Positions 34,138-42,791 of a stretch of DNA of 64,000 bases are shown here, one piece after another. Numbering within the stretch: position 1 is the stretch's first letter; each line of letters starts with the position of its first letter. The position numbers and the translations under genes are program-made. Under the pieces are notes generated by a model, which was not told the origin of the DNA, searched no databases, and saw only the letters and a list, made by a program, of their open reading frames with translations. The stretch covers positions 414,329 to 478,328 of the forward strand of contig JAJTBO010000002.1 in the NCBI GenBank assembly GCA_021286855.1, written 5' to 3'. This stretch comes from Hyphomicrobiales bacterium. GTDB taxonomy: Bacteria; Pseudomonadota; Alphaproteobacteria; Rhizobiales; Ancalomicrobiaceae.

Positions 34138-35373
34138 ATGACCGACGTCACCGCCGCCGAACGCGACCTGGTCCGGGCCCATGCCCGCGCCGAGCGGGGC
34201 CGCCGTTGGACCGCCTTCTTTCTGGTCGCGCCGCTGTTCGTCTTCCTGATCTTCACCTTCCTGGTGCCGATCGGCGACATGTTGCGCCGCTCCTTCATGG
34301 ACGGCGACGTCGCCTCGGTCTGGCCGCAGACGGTCGCCGTCACCCGCGCGTGGGACGGCTCGGGCGAGGCGCCGGCGGCGTTGTGGCCGGCGCTGGCCGC
34401 CGACATCAAGGCCTCGGCGGCCTCCGACACCGTCGCGGTGGCGGCGCGGCGGCTCAACTATGCGATCGACGGCGGACGCACCCTGGTGATGAAGGCGGCG
34501 CGACGGCTCGCCAAGATCGAGACGCCGCCGAACGGCGACTGGCGCGCCGTCTTCGCCGATCTCGACGAGACCTGGGTCGCGCCGAAGACGGCGGCGGCGA
34601 TCCGACGGGCGTCGGGGCCGGTCACCGACTTCTATCTCCTCGCCGCGCTCGATCTGCGCAAGACCGACGCCGGCGCGATCGTCACGACGCCGGAGAAGGA
34701 TCGGATCTACCGCACGGTGCTGTGGCGCACCTTCTCGGTCTCGGGCATGGTGACGCTGTTCGCCCTGCTGATCGGCTACCCCTACGCCTACCTGATGACG
34801 CGGTCGTCGAAGCGGGTGGCGGGCGTGATGACGGTCTTCGTGCTGCTGCCGTTCTGGACGTCGCTCCTGGTGCGCACCGCCGCCTGGATCGTGCTCCTCC
34901 AGGAGCACGGCATCCTCAACGACCTGTTGATGCGCATCGGTCTGATCGACCATCCGCTGCGGCTGATCTTCAACCGGGTCGGCGTGGTCGTGGCGATGAC
35001 GCACGTGCTGCTGCCGTTCATGGTGCTGCCGCTCGCCGCGGTGATGAAGGGGATCCGCCCGGAGACGGTTCGCGCCGCCCGTTCGCTCGGCGCGACGCCG
35101 ATGACCGCCTTCCGCCGGATCTATTTCCCGCAGACGCTGCCGGGCGTGGCGGCCGGGGCGCTGCTCGTGTTCATTTCGGCGATCGGCTACTACATCACGC
35201 CGGCGTTGGTCGGCGGCGCCGACGACCAGATGCTCTCCTGGTTCATCGCCTTCTTCGTCAACGACACGATCAATTGGGGTCTCGCCGCGGCGCTCGGCGT
35301 GGTGCTGCTCGCCTGCACCACCGTGTTGTCGGTGGTCTACGCCAAGATCGCCACCGGACGCCGCTTCGCCTGA
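34138..35373 (+). CDS. ABC importer permease (PotB-like)
   Basis: A 411-residue inner-membrane permease. TM1 (FFLVAPLFVFLIFTFLVPIG, about 23-42) is followed by a periplasmic insert of some 150 residues, including DGDVASVWPQTVAVTRAWDG, before the remaining five helices. The EAA-type coupling loop reads IRPETVRAARSLGATPMTAFRRI, which contacts the ATPase. The large insert is known in alphaproteobacterial members of this permease group. It is separated from the second permease by only 10 bases. Confidence 0.86.
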   Translation: MTDVTAAERDLVRAHARAERGRRWTAFFLVAPLFVFLIFTFLVPIGDMLRRSFMDGDVASVWPQTVAVTRAWDGSGEAPAALWPALAADIKASAASDTVAVAARRLNYAIDGGRTLVMKAARRLAKIETPPNGDWRAVFADLDETWVAPKTAAAIRRASGPVTDFYLLAALDLRKTDAGAIVTTPEKDRIYRTVLWRTFSVSGMVTLFALLIGYPYAYLMTRSSKRVAGVMTVFVLLPFWTSLLVRTAAWIVLLQEHGILNDLLMRIGLIDHPLRLIFNRVGVVVAMTHVLLPFMVLPLAAVMKGIRPETVRAARSLGATPMTAFRRIYFPQTLPGVAAGALLVFISAIGYYITPALVGGADDQMLSWFIAFFVNDTINWGLAAALGVVLLACTTVLSVVYAKIATGRRFA

Positions 35374-35383
35374 GGAGAGCGAC

Positions 35384-36211
35384 ATGTCGCAATCGACCAT
35401 GCCCCTGACCCCGCTCGAACGGCTGTCCGGCTGGGCGCTCGCCGGCTTCGCGGCGCTGACCGCGATCTTCCTGATCGCGCCGATCCTGGCGATCCTGCCG
35501 CTCGGCTTCTCCGACGGCGAGTTTCTGGTCTATCCGATCCGCCACTTCTCGATGAAGTGGATGGAGGCCTTCTTCGCCTCGGAGAAGTGGGCGGTGGCGG
35601 TGAAGAACTCGTTCTTCATCGGCGCGCTGTCGGCGGCGATCGCCACCGTGCTCGGCACGATGGCGGCGGTCGGCCTCGCCCGGCACGATTTCTTCGGCAA
35701 GAAACTGATCACCGGGCTGGTGCTTTCGCCGCTGGTGGTGCCGATCGTCATCTATGCGGTCGGGCTCTACTTCTTCTTCGCGCCGCTCGGCCTGACCCAG
35801 ACCTACACCGGCATCGTTCTGGCGCACGCCGCGCTCGGCAGCCCGTTCGTGGTGGTCACGGTCGGCGCCTCGCTCGCCGGCTTCGACCACAATCTGATGC
35901 GCGCCGCCGCCTCGCTCGGCGCGCCGCCGATGCTCGCCTTCCGCAGGGTGATGCTACCGCTCGTCCTGCCCGGCGTCGTCACCGGCGCGCTGTTCGCCTT
36001 CGCCGCCTCGTTCGACGAGGTTGTGACGGTGCTGTTCCTGGCCGCGCCGGATCAGCGCACCATTCCGCGCGAGATGTTCTCGGGCCTGCGCGAGAGCCTG
36101 TCGCCGATCATCGCGGCCGCCTCGATCGTGATGATGGCGACGGCGATCGTCCTGCTGATCGCGGTGGAGCTCCTCAAGCGGCGGGCCGAGCGGATGCGCA
36201 ACGAGGCCTGA
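35384..36211 (+). CDS. ABC importer permease (PotC-like)
   Basis: A 275-residue six-helix permease. TM1 is near 18-38 (ALAGFAALTAIFLIAPILAIL); the EAA loop reads HNLMRAAASLGAPPMLAFRRVMLP. The stretch PRQ-free loop DQRTIPREMFSGLRESLSP near the C-terminus is typical of PotC-type partners. It completes the importer with the genes at 31638-35373. GGAGAGCGAC precedes its ATG. Confidence 0.87.
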   Translation: MSQSTMPLTPLERLSGWALAGFAALTAIFLIAPILAILPLGFSDGEFLVYPIRHFSMKWMEAFFASEKWAVAVKNSFFIGALSAAIATVLGTMAAVGLARHDFFGKKLITGLVLSPLVVPIVIYAVGLYFFFAPLGLTQTYTGIVLAHAALGSPFVVVTVGASLAGFDHNLMRAAASLGAPPMLAFRRVMLPLVLPGVVTGALFAFAASFDEVVTVLFLAAPDQRTIPREMFSGLRESLSPIIAAASIVMMATAIVLLIAVELLKRRAERMRNEA

Positions 36212-36346
36212 ACGCGAGACCCGGTCCACGGCGCCGGCGCTCTCGAGCCGGCAAAGCAACATCTCCTCCCGTCGATCGCTCGACAGGGCCTCGGCGCCGC
36301 GCCTAGTCTCGCGGTCGGCGGAGGCGGCGGCGACAGGGAGAGGGAC

Positions 36347-37978
36347 GTGCGGATCGCAGGTCGAGACGTGGTCGCGGGCCTTTCGGTCGCCGGCCTGCTC
36401 CTGCCGGAGGCGGTCGCCTACGCCGGCATCGCCGGTTTGCCGGCGGGGCGCGCCGTGGCGGCGGCGATCGTCGCGCCGCTGGTCTATGCGGCCGTCGGCG
36501 GCAGCCGTTTCGCGGTGGTCTCGCCGACTTCGTCGTCCGCCGCGATCCTGGCGGCGATCCTGGCGACCTTTCCGATCGACGCGGCGGCGCGGGCCGATCT
36601 GGCGACGGCGGCGATCGCGATCGCCGGAGCGGTCTTCGTCGTCGCGCGGATCGCCGGATTGGGGCTTCTCACCGGGTTCATCGCGCGGCCGGTGGCGCGC
36701 GGCTTCGCCTTCGGACTGGCGGTGACGATCATCGTGAAACAGATCCCGGCGATCGTCGGGATCGATCCGACGTCCTCCGACCTGCCGGGCCTCGTCGTCG
36801 AACTGGCGCGCCGCGCGTCCGAGTGGCGAGCGCTCGACGTCGCCGTCGGGACGGCGGCGCTCGTCGCGCTGATGGCGGCGCGGCGCGCGCCGTCCTTGCC
36901 GGGCGCGTTCCTGGTGATCCTGATCGGGGCGGGGACTGCGGCGTGGCTCGATCCGACCGGGGCCGCCGTCGCCACGGTCGGGGCGATCGACGTGCGGCTC
37001 GTCCTGCCGCATCTCGTGGCGCTCGACTGGGAGACCGCGTCGCGGCTGACGCAGCTGACCCTGCCGCTGGTCCTGATCCTGTTCGCCGAGAGCTGGGGCA
37101 CGATGCGGTCGTTGGCGCTCGGCCACGGCGACGCGATCGCGCCCGACCGGGAGCTCGGCGCGCTCGGCCTGGCCAATCTGGCGGCGGCGTTGGCGCAGGG
37201 ACTGCCGGTCGGAGCGGGGTTCTCGGCCGGGTCGGCGAACGAGGCGGCGGGCGCGACGAGCCGTTTCGCAGGCGTGGTCGCAGCGCTCGGGCTCGCGGCG
37301 ATCACGGCCTTCGCCGGACCGCTGATCGCGCATCTGCCGCGGCCGGCGCTGGCGGCGGTAGTGATCGCGGCGCTCGTTCATGCGCTCGATCCGAGGCCGA
37401 TGGCGCGTCTGTGGCGGCTCGACCGCGACCAGTGGGTGGCGATCGCGGCGGCGGCGGGCGTGCTCCTCTTCGGGGTGGTGAACGGCATGCTGTTGGCGGT
37501 CGTCGCGTCGGTGGCGGCGCTCTTGCGGCGGCTGGCGACGCCGAAGCTGGCGCGGCTCGGCCGATTGCCGGGCAGCCACGACTTCGTCGATCTCGCCCGC
37601 CACGGGGAAGCGGTCGCGCCGGCGGGGTGCGGGATCTGGCGGCCGTCGGAGCCGCTGTTCTTCGGCAACGCGGAACGACTGTTCGGCGCGATCGCAGAGG
37701 CCGCGCTCGCCGATCCGAGCGCACGGGTGGCGATCGTCAGCCTGGAGGAGACCTTCGATCTCGACAGCACGGCGCTGGAGGCGCTGATCGAGTTCGACGC
37801 GCGGCTCGCCGCCGCCGGGCGATCGGTGCGTCTGGCGCGTGCGCGCGACGGCGTGCGCGATCTCCTGCGGCTCGCCGGCGCGACCGATCTCGCCGGCCGC
37901 GCCTCCTACAGCGTCGACGACGCGGTCGCCGCGGTCGCCGGTTCGGACGACGATCGCGGCGCGACGCGGTCGATCTGA
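36347..37978 (+). CDS. SulP family anion transporter with STAS domain
   Basis: A 543-residue transporter of the SulP/SLC26 family, which moves sulfate, bicarbonate or other anions. The membrane part starts GRDVVAGLSVAGLLLPEAVAYAGIAGLPAG, with about 12 helices to residue 400; a C-terminal STAS domain (about 420-530) has IVSLEETFDLDSTALEALIEF. The ion cannot be deduced. The start is GTG 36347 behind AGGGAGAGGG. It follows the importer operon by 135 bases and precedes an orphan binding protein; no functional link to either is visible. Confidence 0.88.
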   Translation: MRIAGRDVVAGLSVAGLLLPEAVAYAGIAGLPAGRAVAAAIVAPLVYAAVGGSRFAVVSPTSSSAAILAAILATFPIDAAARADLATAAIAIAGAVFVVARIAGLGLLTGFIARPVARGFAFGLAVTIIVKQIPAIVGIDPTSSDLPGLVVELARRASEWRALDVAVGTAALVALMAARRAPSLPGAFLVILIGAGTAAWLDPTGAAVATVGAIDVRLVLPHLVALDWETASRLTQLTLPLVLILFAESWGTMRSLALGHGDAIAPDRELGALGLANLAAALAQGLPVGAGFSAGSANEAAGATSRFAGVVAALGLAAITAFAGPLIAHLPRPALAAVVIAALVHALDPRPMARLWRLDRDQWVAIAAAAGVLLFGVVNGMLLAVVASVAALLRRLATPKLARLGRLPGSHDFVDLARHGEAVAPAGCGIWRPSEPLFFGNAERLFGAIAEAALADPSARVAIVSLEETFDLDSTALEALIEFDARLAAAGRSVRLARARDGVRDLLRLAGATDLAGRASYSVDDAVAAVAGSDDDRGATRSI

Positions 37979-38100
37979 CGTTCCGGCAGAGCGGCGTGGA
38001 CCATGACGGCGCGGAGGCCTATTCTCGGCTCGTCGCCGAGCGACGGTCCCGCGAAGACGGAACCGTCTTCGTCGGCGACGGCTCCGAGGGGGAGGGGCGC

Positions 38101-39369
38101 ATGCGACGGGACGCCGGTGAACGCGTCGGGCGCGGGACGTCGATCGCGGCGGCGGTCGCGGCGGCGTGGCTCGTCCTCGCCGGTCCGGCGGAGGCGGGCG
38201 GAACCGCGGAAGTGATGCACTGGCTGACGTCGGGCGGCGAAGCGCGGGCGCTCGGCGAACTGCGGGCGGCCTTCGAGGCGGCCGGCGGACGTTGGATCGA
38301 CGCCCCGGTCGTCGGCGGCGGCGGCGATGCGGCGATGGTGGCCCTGCGCGGGCGGCTCGTCGTGGGACGTCCACCGACGGCCATCCTCATGAAACGTTCG
38401 GCGATCCGCGAATGGGGCGGCCTCGGCCGGCTGGCGAGCGTCGAGGCGGTCGCCGCGCCGCAGGGCTGGGACGCGGTCCTGCCACCGATCGTGGCGACGG
38501 CGATGAAACACGGCGGGCGATGGGTCGCCGCGCCGATCGGGATCCACCGGGTCAATTGGCTGTGGGCCGATCCGGCGGCGCTGGCGCGGGTCGGGGCGAG
38601 CCCGCCGCGGACCTGGGCGGAGTTCGACGCCGTGGCGGAGAAGCTGCGGGCGGCCGGGATCACGCCGCTCGCCCACGGCGGCCAGCCGTGGCAGGATGGA
38701 ATGTTGTTCGAAGTGTCGGCGTTGTCGGTGGGCGGGCCGGCCTTCTATCGCCGCGCCTTCGTCGATCTCGATCGGGCGACGTTGACCGGGCCGACGATGC
38801 GCGCGGTGTTCGAGCGTCTGGGTCGGCTACGCGGCGATCTCGACCGAAACCGGCTCGGACGGGATTGGAACGTCGCCACCGCCATGGTGCTCGACGGACG
38901 CGCCGCCTTCCAGATCATGGGCGACTGGGCGAAGGGCGAGATCACCGCGACGGGGCGACGGCCGGGGGTCGACATCCTGTGTCTGCCCCTGCCCGGCGAG
39001 GGGTTCGACTTCACCGTCGACGCCTTCGCCTTCTTCGCGGGCGAAGGGGCGGGCGACGCGGCGGGACGCGAGACGCTGGCGGCGACGATCATGTCGCCGG
39101 CGGTGCAGGCGCGGTTCAATCGCCTCAAGGGGTCGATCCCGGCCAGGACCGACGTGCCGCTCGAAGGGTTCGACGCCTGCGCGACAAAGGCGCGCCTCGA
39201 CTTCCTGGAGGCGGAGGGGACGGACGCCGCGCTGCCGTCCTTCACCTTCGAGGCCGATCGGTCGTCCCGCGCGGCGATCGTGGAGGTGGCGAACCGTTTT
39301 TTGAACAGCGACATGACGCCGAAGGATGCGACGCAGGCGCTGGCGAAGGCGCTCGATCGGGTCCGCTAG
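38101..39369 (+). CDS. orphan carbohydrate-type ABC substrate-binding protein
   Basis: A 422-residue exported protein of the sugar-binding (SBP family 1, GtsA/MalE-like) class: signal peptide ending GPAEAGG, then AEVMHWLTSGGEARALGELRAAFEAAG, APIGIHRVNWLWADPAAL, WAEFDAVAEKLRAAGITPLAHGG and INCOMPLETE permease context. The segment FQIMGDWAKGEI is typical of glucose/mannose binding proteins. No permease or ATPase gene is adjacent, so it is either an orphan or paired with genes elsewhere. The ATG at 38101 has GGGGGAGGGG upstream. Confidence 0.85.
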   Translation: MRRDAGERVGRGTSIAAAVAAAWLVLAGPAEAGGTAEVMHWLTSGGEARALGELRAAFEAAGGRWIDAPVVGGGGDAAMVALRGRLVVGRPPTAILMKRSAIREWGGLGRLASVEAVAAPQGWDAVLPPIVATAMKHGGRWVAAPIGIHRVNWLWADPAALARVGASPPRTWAEFDAVAEKLRAAGITPLAHGGQPWQDGMLFEVSALSVGGPAFYRRAFVDLDRATLTGPTMRAVFERLGRLRGDLDRNRLGRDWNVATAMVLDGRAAFQIMGDWAKGEITATGRRPGVDILCLPLPGEGFDFTVDAFAFFAGEGAGDAAGRETLAATIMSPAVQARFNRLKGSIPARTDVPLEGFDACATKARLDFLEAEGTDAALPSFTFEADRSSRAAIVEVANRFLNSDMTPKDATQALAKALDRVR

Positions 39370-39502
39370 CAGCAGGCCTCGAAGGAGCCTCTGATCAAAA
39401 CGCCGGCAGAGTCGCGCTCGCCGCCCATTTTTCGATCAAGTGACGAGTGGCGTTTCCGTCTTCGCATACGCGAACATACTGAGATTTCGAATTTTCGCCT
39501 GA

Positions 39503-39517
39503 TGGCACACGCCTTGC
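39503..39517 (+). promoter_or_regulatory. sigma-54-type promoter of the nitrite/formate channel operon
   Basis: TGGCAC (39503-39508), a 5-base spacer, and TTGC (39514-39517) match the -24/-12 core of sigma-54 promoters. Transcription would start near 39529 and leave a leader of about 147 bases. The element lies alone upstream of a transporter gene where nitrogen control by NtrC would make sense. Confidence 0.6.
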
Positions 39518-39528
39518 GAGAGAGTGCC

Positions 39529-39675
39529 TCGTTCGGCCGGGGGCTGGTCGAACGCACTGCACAACGGCGTGCAGCCATATCCAACCAGATTCGGAGCATG
39601 GAGCGCTCCGGCCGATCTCGGCCGGCCGCGCGGCGCGCCGTTTCGTCCATCACCAGCCGGAACTCGGGGGTTTTC
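39529..39675 (+). promoter_or_regulatory. structured leader, possible NasT/ANTAR-type attenuator
   Basis: Three hairpins can be drawn. A 9-pair stem at 39530-39554 has a 7-base loop. CTGCAC/GTGCAG at 39557-39574 closes a six-base loop AACGGC, with A at position 1 and G at position 4 as in ANTAR-bound hexaloops. A GC-rich stem CCGGCCG-ATCT-CGGCCGG lies at 39608-39625, with TTT at 39641-39643. NasT/NasR proteins antiterminate nitrate-assimilation leaders through two such hexaloops; only one clear hexaloop is seen here, so the call is tentative. No gene lies in 39370-39675. Confidence 0.42.
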
Positions 39676-40485
39676 ATGGCTTATCTCGCACCGTCGGAAT
39701 TCGTGACCAAGATGGTCGACGCCGGCGAATCGAAGCTCCTCATGTCGACGCGCGACACGTTGATCCGCGCCTACATGGCCGGCGCGATCCTCGCGCTCGC
39801 CGCCGCCTTCGCCGTCTCGATCACGGTGAACACCGGGCAGCCGCTGGTCGGCGCGTTGCTCTTCCCGGTCGGCTTCTGCCTGCTCTATCTGCTCGGCTTC
39901 GATCTCCTGACCGGCGTCTTCACGCTGGCGCCGCTCGCCGTGATGGACAAGCGTCCGGGCGCGACCTGGGGCGGCGTCTTTCGCAACTGGGGTCTCGTCT
40001 TCATCGGCAATTTCGCCGGCGCGCTGACCACGGCCGTGTTCATGGCGATCATCTTCACCATGGGCTTTTCGGAGGCCCCGAACGCGATCGGCCAGAAGAT
40101 CGGAACGATCGGCGAGAGCCGGACGCTGGGCTATGCGTCGCACGGCTTCGCCGGCATGCTGACCCTCTTCATCCGCGCGGTGATGTGCAACTGGATGGTG
40201 TCGACCGGCGTCGTCGCGGCGATGATGTCGACCTCGGTGTCGGGCAAGGTCATCGCCATGTGGATGCCGATCCTGGTCTTCTTCTATCTCGGCTTCGAGC
40301 ACTCGATCGTGAACATGTATCTGTTCCCGTCGGGCATCATGCTGGGCGGCAAGTTCACCTGGATGGACTATTTCCTGTGGAACGAGATCCCGACCGTGGT
40401 CGGCAACCTCGTGGGCGGTCTGACCTTCGTCGGCGCGACGCTCTATTCCACACACTACAAGACCGCGCCGAAGCGCACGGTCTGA
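39676..40485 (+). CDS. formate/nitrite transporter family channel (FocA/NirC-like)
   Basis: A 269-residue, six-helix pentameric anion channel. Family pieces: DTLIRAYMAGAILALAAAFAV, LLGFDLLTGVFTL, the half-helix region FIRAVMCNWMVSTG, and FEHSIVNMYLFPSGIM with the central His. These channels carry formate or nitrite across the inner membrane. The sigma-54-like promoter, the leader and the following PP2C-kinase gene, a known companion in nitrate/nitrite assimilation loci, favour nitrite. The ATG at 39676 gives MAYLAPSEFV; an ATG at 39502 would lie inside the promoter and was rejected. Confidence 0.88.
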   Translation: MAYLAPSEFVTKMVDAGESKLLMSTRDTLIRAYMAGAILALAAAFAVSITVNTGQPLVGALLFPVGFCLLYLLGFDLLTGVFTLAPLAVMDKRPGATWGGVFRNWGLVFIGNFAGALTTAVFMAIIFTMGFSEAPNAIGQKIGTIGESRTLGYASHGFAGMLTLFIRAVMCNWMVSTGVVAAMMSTSVSGKVIAMWMPILVFFYLGFEHSIVNMYLFPSGIMLGGKFTWMDYFLWNEIPTVVGNLVGGLTFVGATLYSTHYKTAPKRTV

Positions 40486-40495
40486 TACGATCCTC

Positions 40496-40519
40496 GGGGT
40501 CCCGCCGTCGCGGGGCCCC
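40496..40519 (+). terminator. intra-operon hairpin after the channel gene
   Basis: GGGGTCCCG (40496-40504) pairs with CGGGGCCCC (40511-40519), including one G-T pair, around a 6-base loop. It starts 10 bases after the channel stop and ends 18 bases before the kinase GTG. It has no T-tract, so it may reduce read-through or protect the upstream mRNA rather than end transcription. Confidence 0.5.
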
Positions 40520-40537
40520 GTCGCCTCGGAGGTCCGT

Positions 40538-42277
40538 GTGTCCGCCTCGCTCGCCCTTTCGATCGGTCAGTGGTCGACGGTCGGCCGCAAGACGGAGAAC
40601 CAGGACTTTCACGGGGCGATGATCCCGGAGGAGCCGGCGCGCTCGACCAAGGGGATCGCCGTGGCGCTGGCCGACGGCATCGGCTCGTCCGCCTTCGGGC
40701 GCGTGGCGGCGGAAGCCGCTGTGAAGAGCTTTCTCTCCGACTATTACTGCACCGCCGAGAGTTGGACGGTGAAGACCTCGGCGACGCGTGTGCTGCGCGC
40801 CGTCAATTCCTGGCTGCACGCCCAGTCGCGGCGAGGCCCGCACGCCCATGATCGCGATCGCGGCCATGTCTCGACCTTCGACGCGCTGATCTTCAAGTCG
40901 CGGACGCTGCATCTCTTCCATGTCGGCGACGCCGGCGTCTTTCGGCTGTCCGGCCGGTCGCTGGAGGCGCTCGCCGAACCGCATCGGATGACGCTCGAGG
41001 GCGGCGAGGCGCTGCTCGCCCGGGCGCTCGGAGCCGATCCGGAGGTCGAGATCGACCATCGCGAAGTGCCGATCGATCGCGGCGACTGCTTTCTCGTCGC
41101 CACCGACGGGGTGTGGGAACACGTCGCGGCGGCCTTCGTCTGCGAGGCGGTCGCGGCCGCAGGCGACGATCTCGACGCGGCGGCGCGGGCGATCTGCGAG
41201 GAGGCGCTGGCGCGCGGCAGCGGCGACAATCTCACCGCGCAGGTGATCCGGATCGACGCCGTGCCGGGCGGCGGCGCCGAGGAGGTGCTCGGCGGCGCGC
41301 TCGACCTGCCGCTGCCGCCGACGCTCGAACCGCGCATGCTGTTCGAGGGGTATCGCATCCTGCGCACGCTGCATCGCAGCCACCGCAGCCAAGTCCATCT
41401 CGCCGTCGACGTCGAGACCGACGAGAAGGTGGTGCTGAAGACGCCGTCGACGGAGATGGCGCAGGACCCGGACCAACTCCGGCGCTTCGCCATGGAGGAG
41501 TGGATCGCGCGGCGCGTCGACAGCGCCCATGTGGTCAAGCCGAGGCCGCCGAGCCGGCGGCGCGGCCATCTCTACGTCGTGATGGAGTTCGTCGAGGGTC
41601 AGACCCTGACGCAGTGGATGATCGACCACCCGGAGCCGGATCTCGACACGGTGCGCGGGCTCGTCGAGCAGATCGCCAAGGGGCTGCGCGCCTTCCATCG
41701 CAAGGAGATGCTGCATCAGGATCTCCGGCCGGAGAACGTGATGATCGACCGCGACGGGGTGGCCAAGATCATCGACTTCGGTTCGACGCGGGTCGCCGGC
41801 GTCGCCGAATCGGATCCGACGATGCGGGGCGAGGCGATCCTCGGCACGGTGCAGTACACCGCGCCGGAATATTTTCTCGGCGAGCCGGCGACCAACCGCT
41901 CGGACATCTTCTCGCTCGGGGTGATCGCCCATCAGATGTTGACCGGCCGGCTGCCCTACGGCGTCGCGGCGGCGAAGGTGCGCAGCGCCGCCGACCGCAA
42001 TCGGCTACGTTACGTCTCGGCGCGCGACGCCGACGGGCGGGTGCCGCTGTTCGTCGATCGGGCGCTCGCCCGAGCGGTCCATCCGGATCCGACGAAACGG
42101 CCGGAAGCGCTCTCGGAGTTTCTGCACGACCTGCAGCGGCCGAGCCCGCGCGACGTCGCGGCGGCGCGGCGTCCGTTGATCGAACGCGACCCCGTCGCGT
42201 TCTGGCGGACGGTCTCGTTCCTGCTGGCGGCGGCGCTGGTCGGGGAGTTCGCGGCGCGCCGGCTCGGCTGGCTGTGA
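40538..42277 (+). CDS. bifunctional PP2C phosphatase / Ser-Thr kinase, membrane-anchored
   Basis: A 579-residue fusion. Residues 1-235 are a PP2C phosphatase (KTENQDFHG, ALADGIGSS, LFHVGDAGVFR, LVATDGVWE, GSGDNLTAQVI). A kinase domain follows at about 265-530: ATP Lys301 in VVLKTP, catalytic Asp395 in HQDLRPENVM, Mg-binding Asp413 in IDFGSTR. One C-terminal helix (TVSFLLAAALVGEFAARRL) anchors it to the inner membrane with the enzymes in the cytoplasm. Relatives lie in nitrate-assimilation loci of Pseudomonas beside nasA and nirB. Targets are unknown. The start is GTG 40538 with CGGAGG upstream. Confidence 0.88.
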   Translation: MSASLALSIGQWSTVGRKTENQDFHGAMIPEEPARSTKGIAVALADGIGSSAFGRVAAEAAVKSFLSDYYCTAESWTVKTSATRVLRAVNSWLHAQSRRGPHAHDRDRGHVSTFDALIFKSRTLHLFHVGDAGVFRLSGRSLEALAEPHRMTLEGGEALLARALGADPEVEIDHREVPIDRGDCFLVATDGVWEHVAAAFVCEAVAAAGDDLDAAARAICEEALARGSGDNLTAQVIRIDAVPGGGAEEVLGGALDLPLPPTLEPRMLFEGYRILRTLHRSHRSQVHLAVDVETDEKVVLKTPSTEMAQDPDQLRRFAMEEWIARRVDSAHVVKPRPPSRRRGHLYVVMEFVEGQTLTQWMIDHPEPDLDTVRGLVEQIAKGLRAFHRKEMLHQDLRPENVMIDRDGVAKIIDFGSTRVAGVAESDPTMRGEAILGTVQYTAPEYFLGEPATNRSDIFSLGVIAHQMLTGRLPYGVAAAKVRSAADRNRLRYVSARDADGRVPLFVDRALARAVHPDPTKRPEALSEFLHDLQRPSPRDVAAARRPLIERDPVAFWRTVSFLLAAALVGEFAARRLGWL

Positions 42278-42368
42278 CGGCCGGCGCGAGAACGATTTGT
42301 CGGAAGCGCGCTGCGGCGCTATATCCCTTGTTCGCGGTCGCGAAGACCGCCTCGACGGATCCCGACCG

Positions 42369-42785
42369 ATGCAGACCACCGCCTGTACCCGCGGCGCCTT
42401 GCGCATTCTCGTCGCCTGCGAACGCAACGGCGGCGAACCGCTGACCATGCCGGAGATGGCGGCGCGCCTCGGCATGTCCGACGCGCTGGTGGTCAAGGCC
42501 TGTCATCGGTTGATGCGGGCGGGCTACATCGCGGGTCTGCGCGGGCGGGGCGGCGGCTATCGTCTGGCGCGGCCGGCGGCGGAGATCACGCTGTTCGAGA
42601 TCGTCGAGCTGTTCGAGGACGAGAACGATCTCTTTCCCTGCCGTCTGAAGGCGGACGGCCCCTGTCGGGTCGCCGGGATCTGCCGGCTCCGGGAGATCTG
42701 CGCGGAGGCCTGGGAGGCCTTCGCCGACACGCTCAGGACCGCTTCGATCGCCGAGGTGGCCGGACGCGAAGCGATCGCGGCGTGA
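42369..42785 (+). CDS. Rrf2-family regulator with cysteine cluster
   Basis: A 138-residue Rrf2 regulator: winged helix (ALRILVACERNGGEPLTMPEMAARLGMSDALVVKACHRLMRAGYI), wing GLRGRGGGYRLARPAAEITL, then four cysteines in PCRLKADGPCRVAGICRLREIC. Three are placed like the Fe-S ligands of NsrR-type sensors, so a NO- or redox-sensitive cluster is likely. The ATG at 42369 gives MQTTACTRGALRI; there is no strong ribosome site. It follows the kinase gene by 91 bases and faces a second Rrf2 gene, six bases separating their stops. Confidence 0.82.
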   Translation: MQTTACTRGALRILVACERNGGEPLTMPEMAARLGMSDALVVKACHRLMRAGYIAGLRGRGGGYRLARPAAEITLFEIVELFEDENDLFPCRLKADGPCRVAGICRLREICAEAWEAFADTLRTASIAEVAGREAIAA

Positions 42786-42791
42786 TCGGCG

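Noticed and set aside
39502..39675. N-terminal extension of the nitrite/formate channel from ATG 39502
   Set aside because: Overlaps the sigma-54-like promoter and adds basic residues absent from the family.
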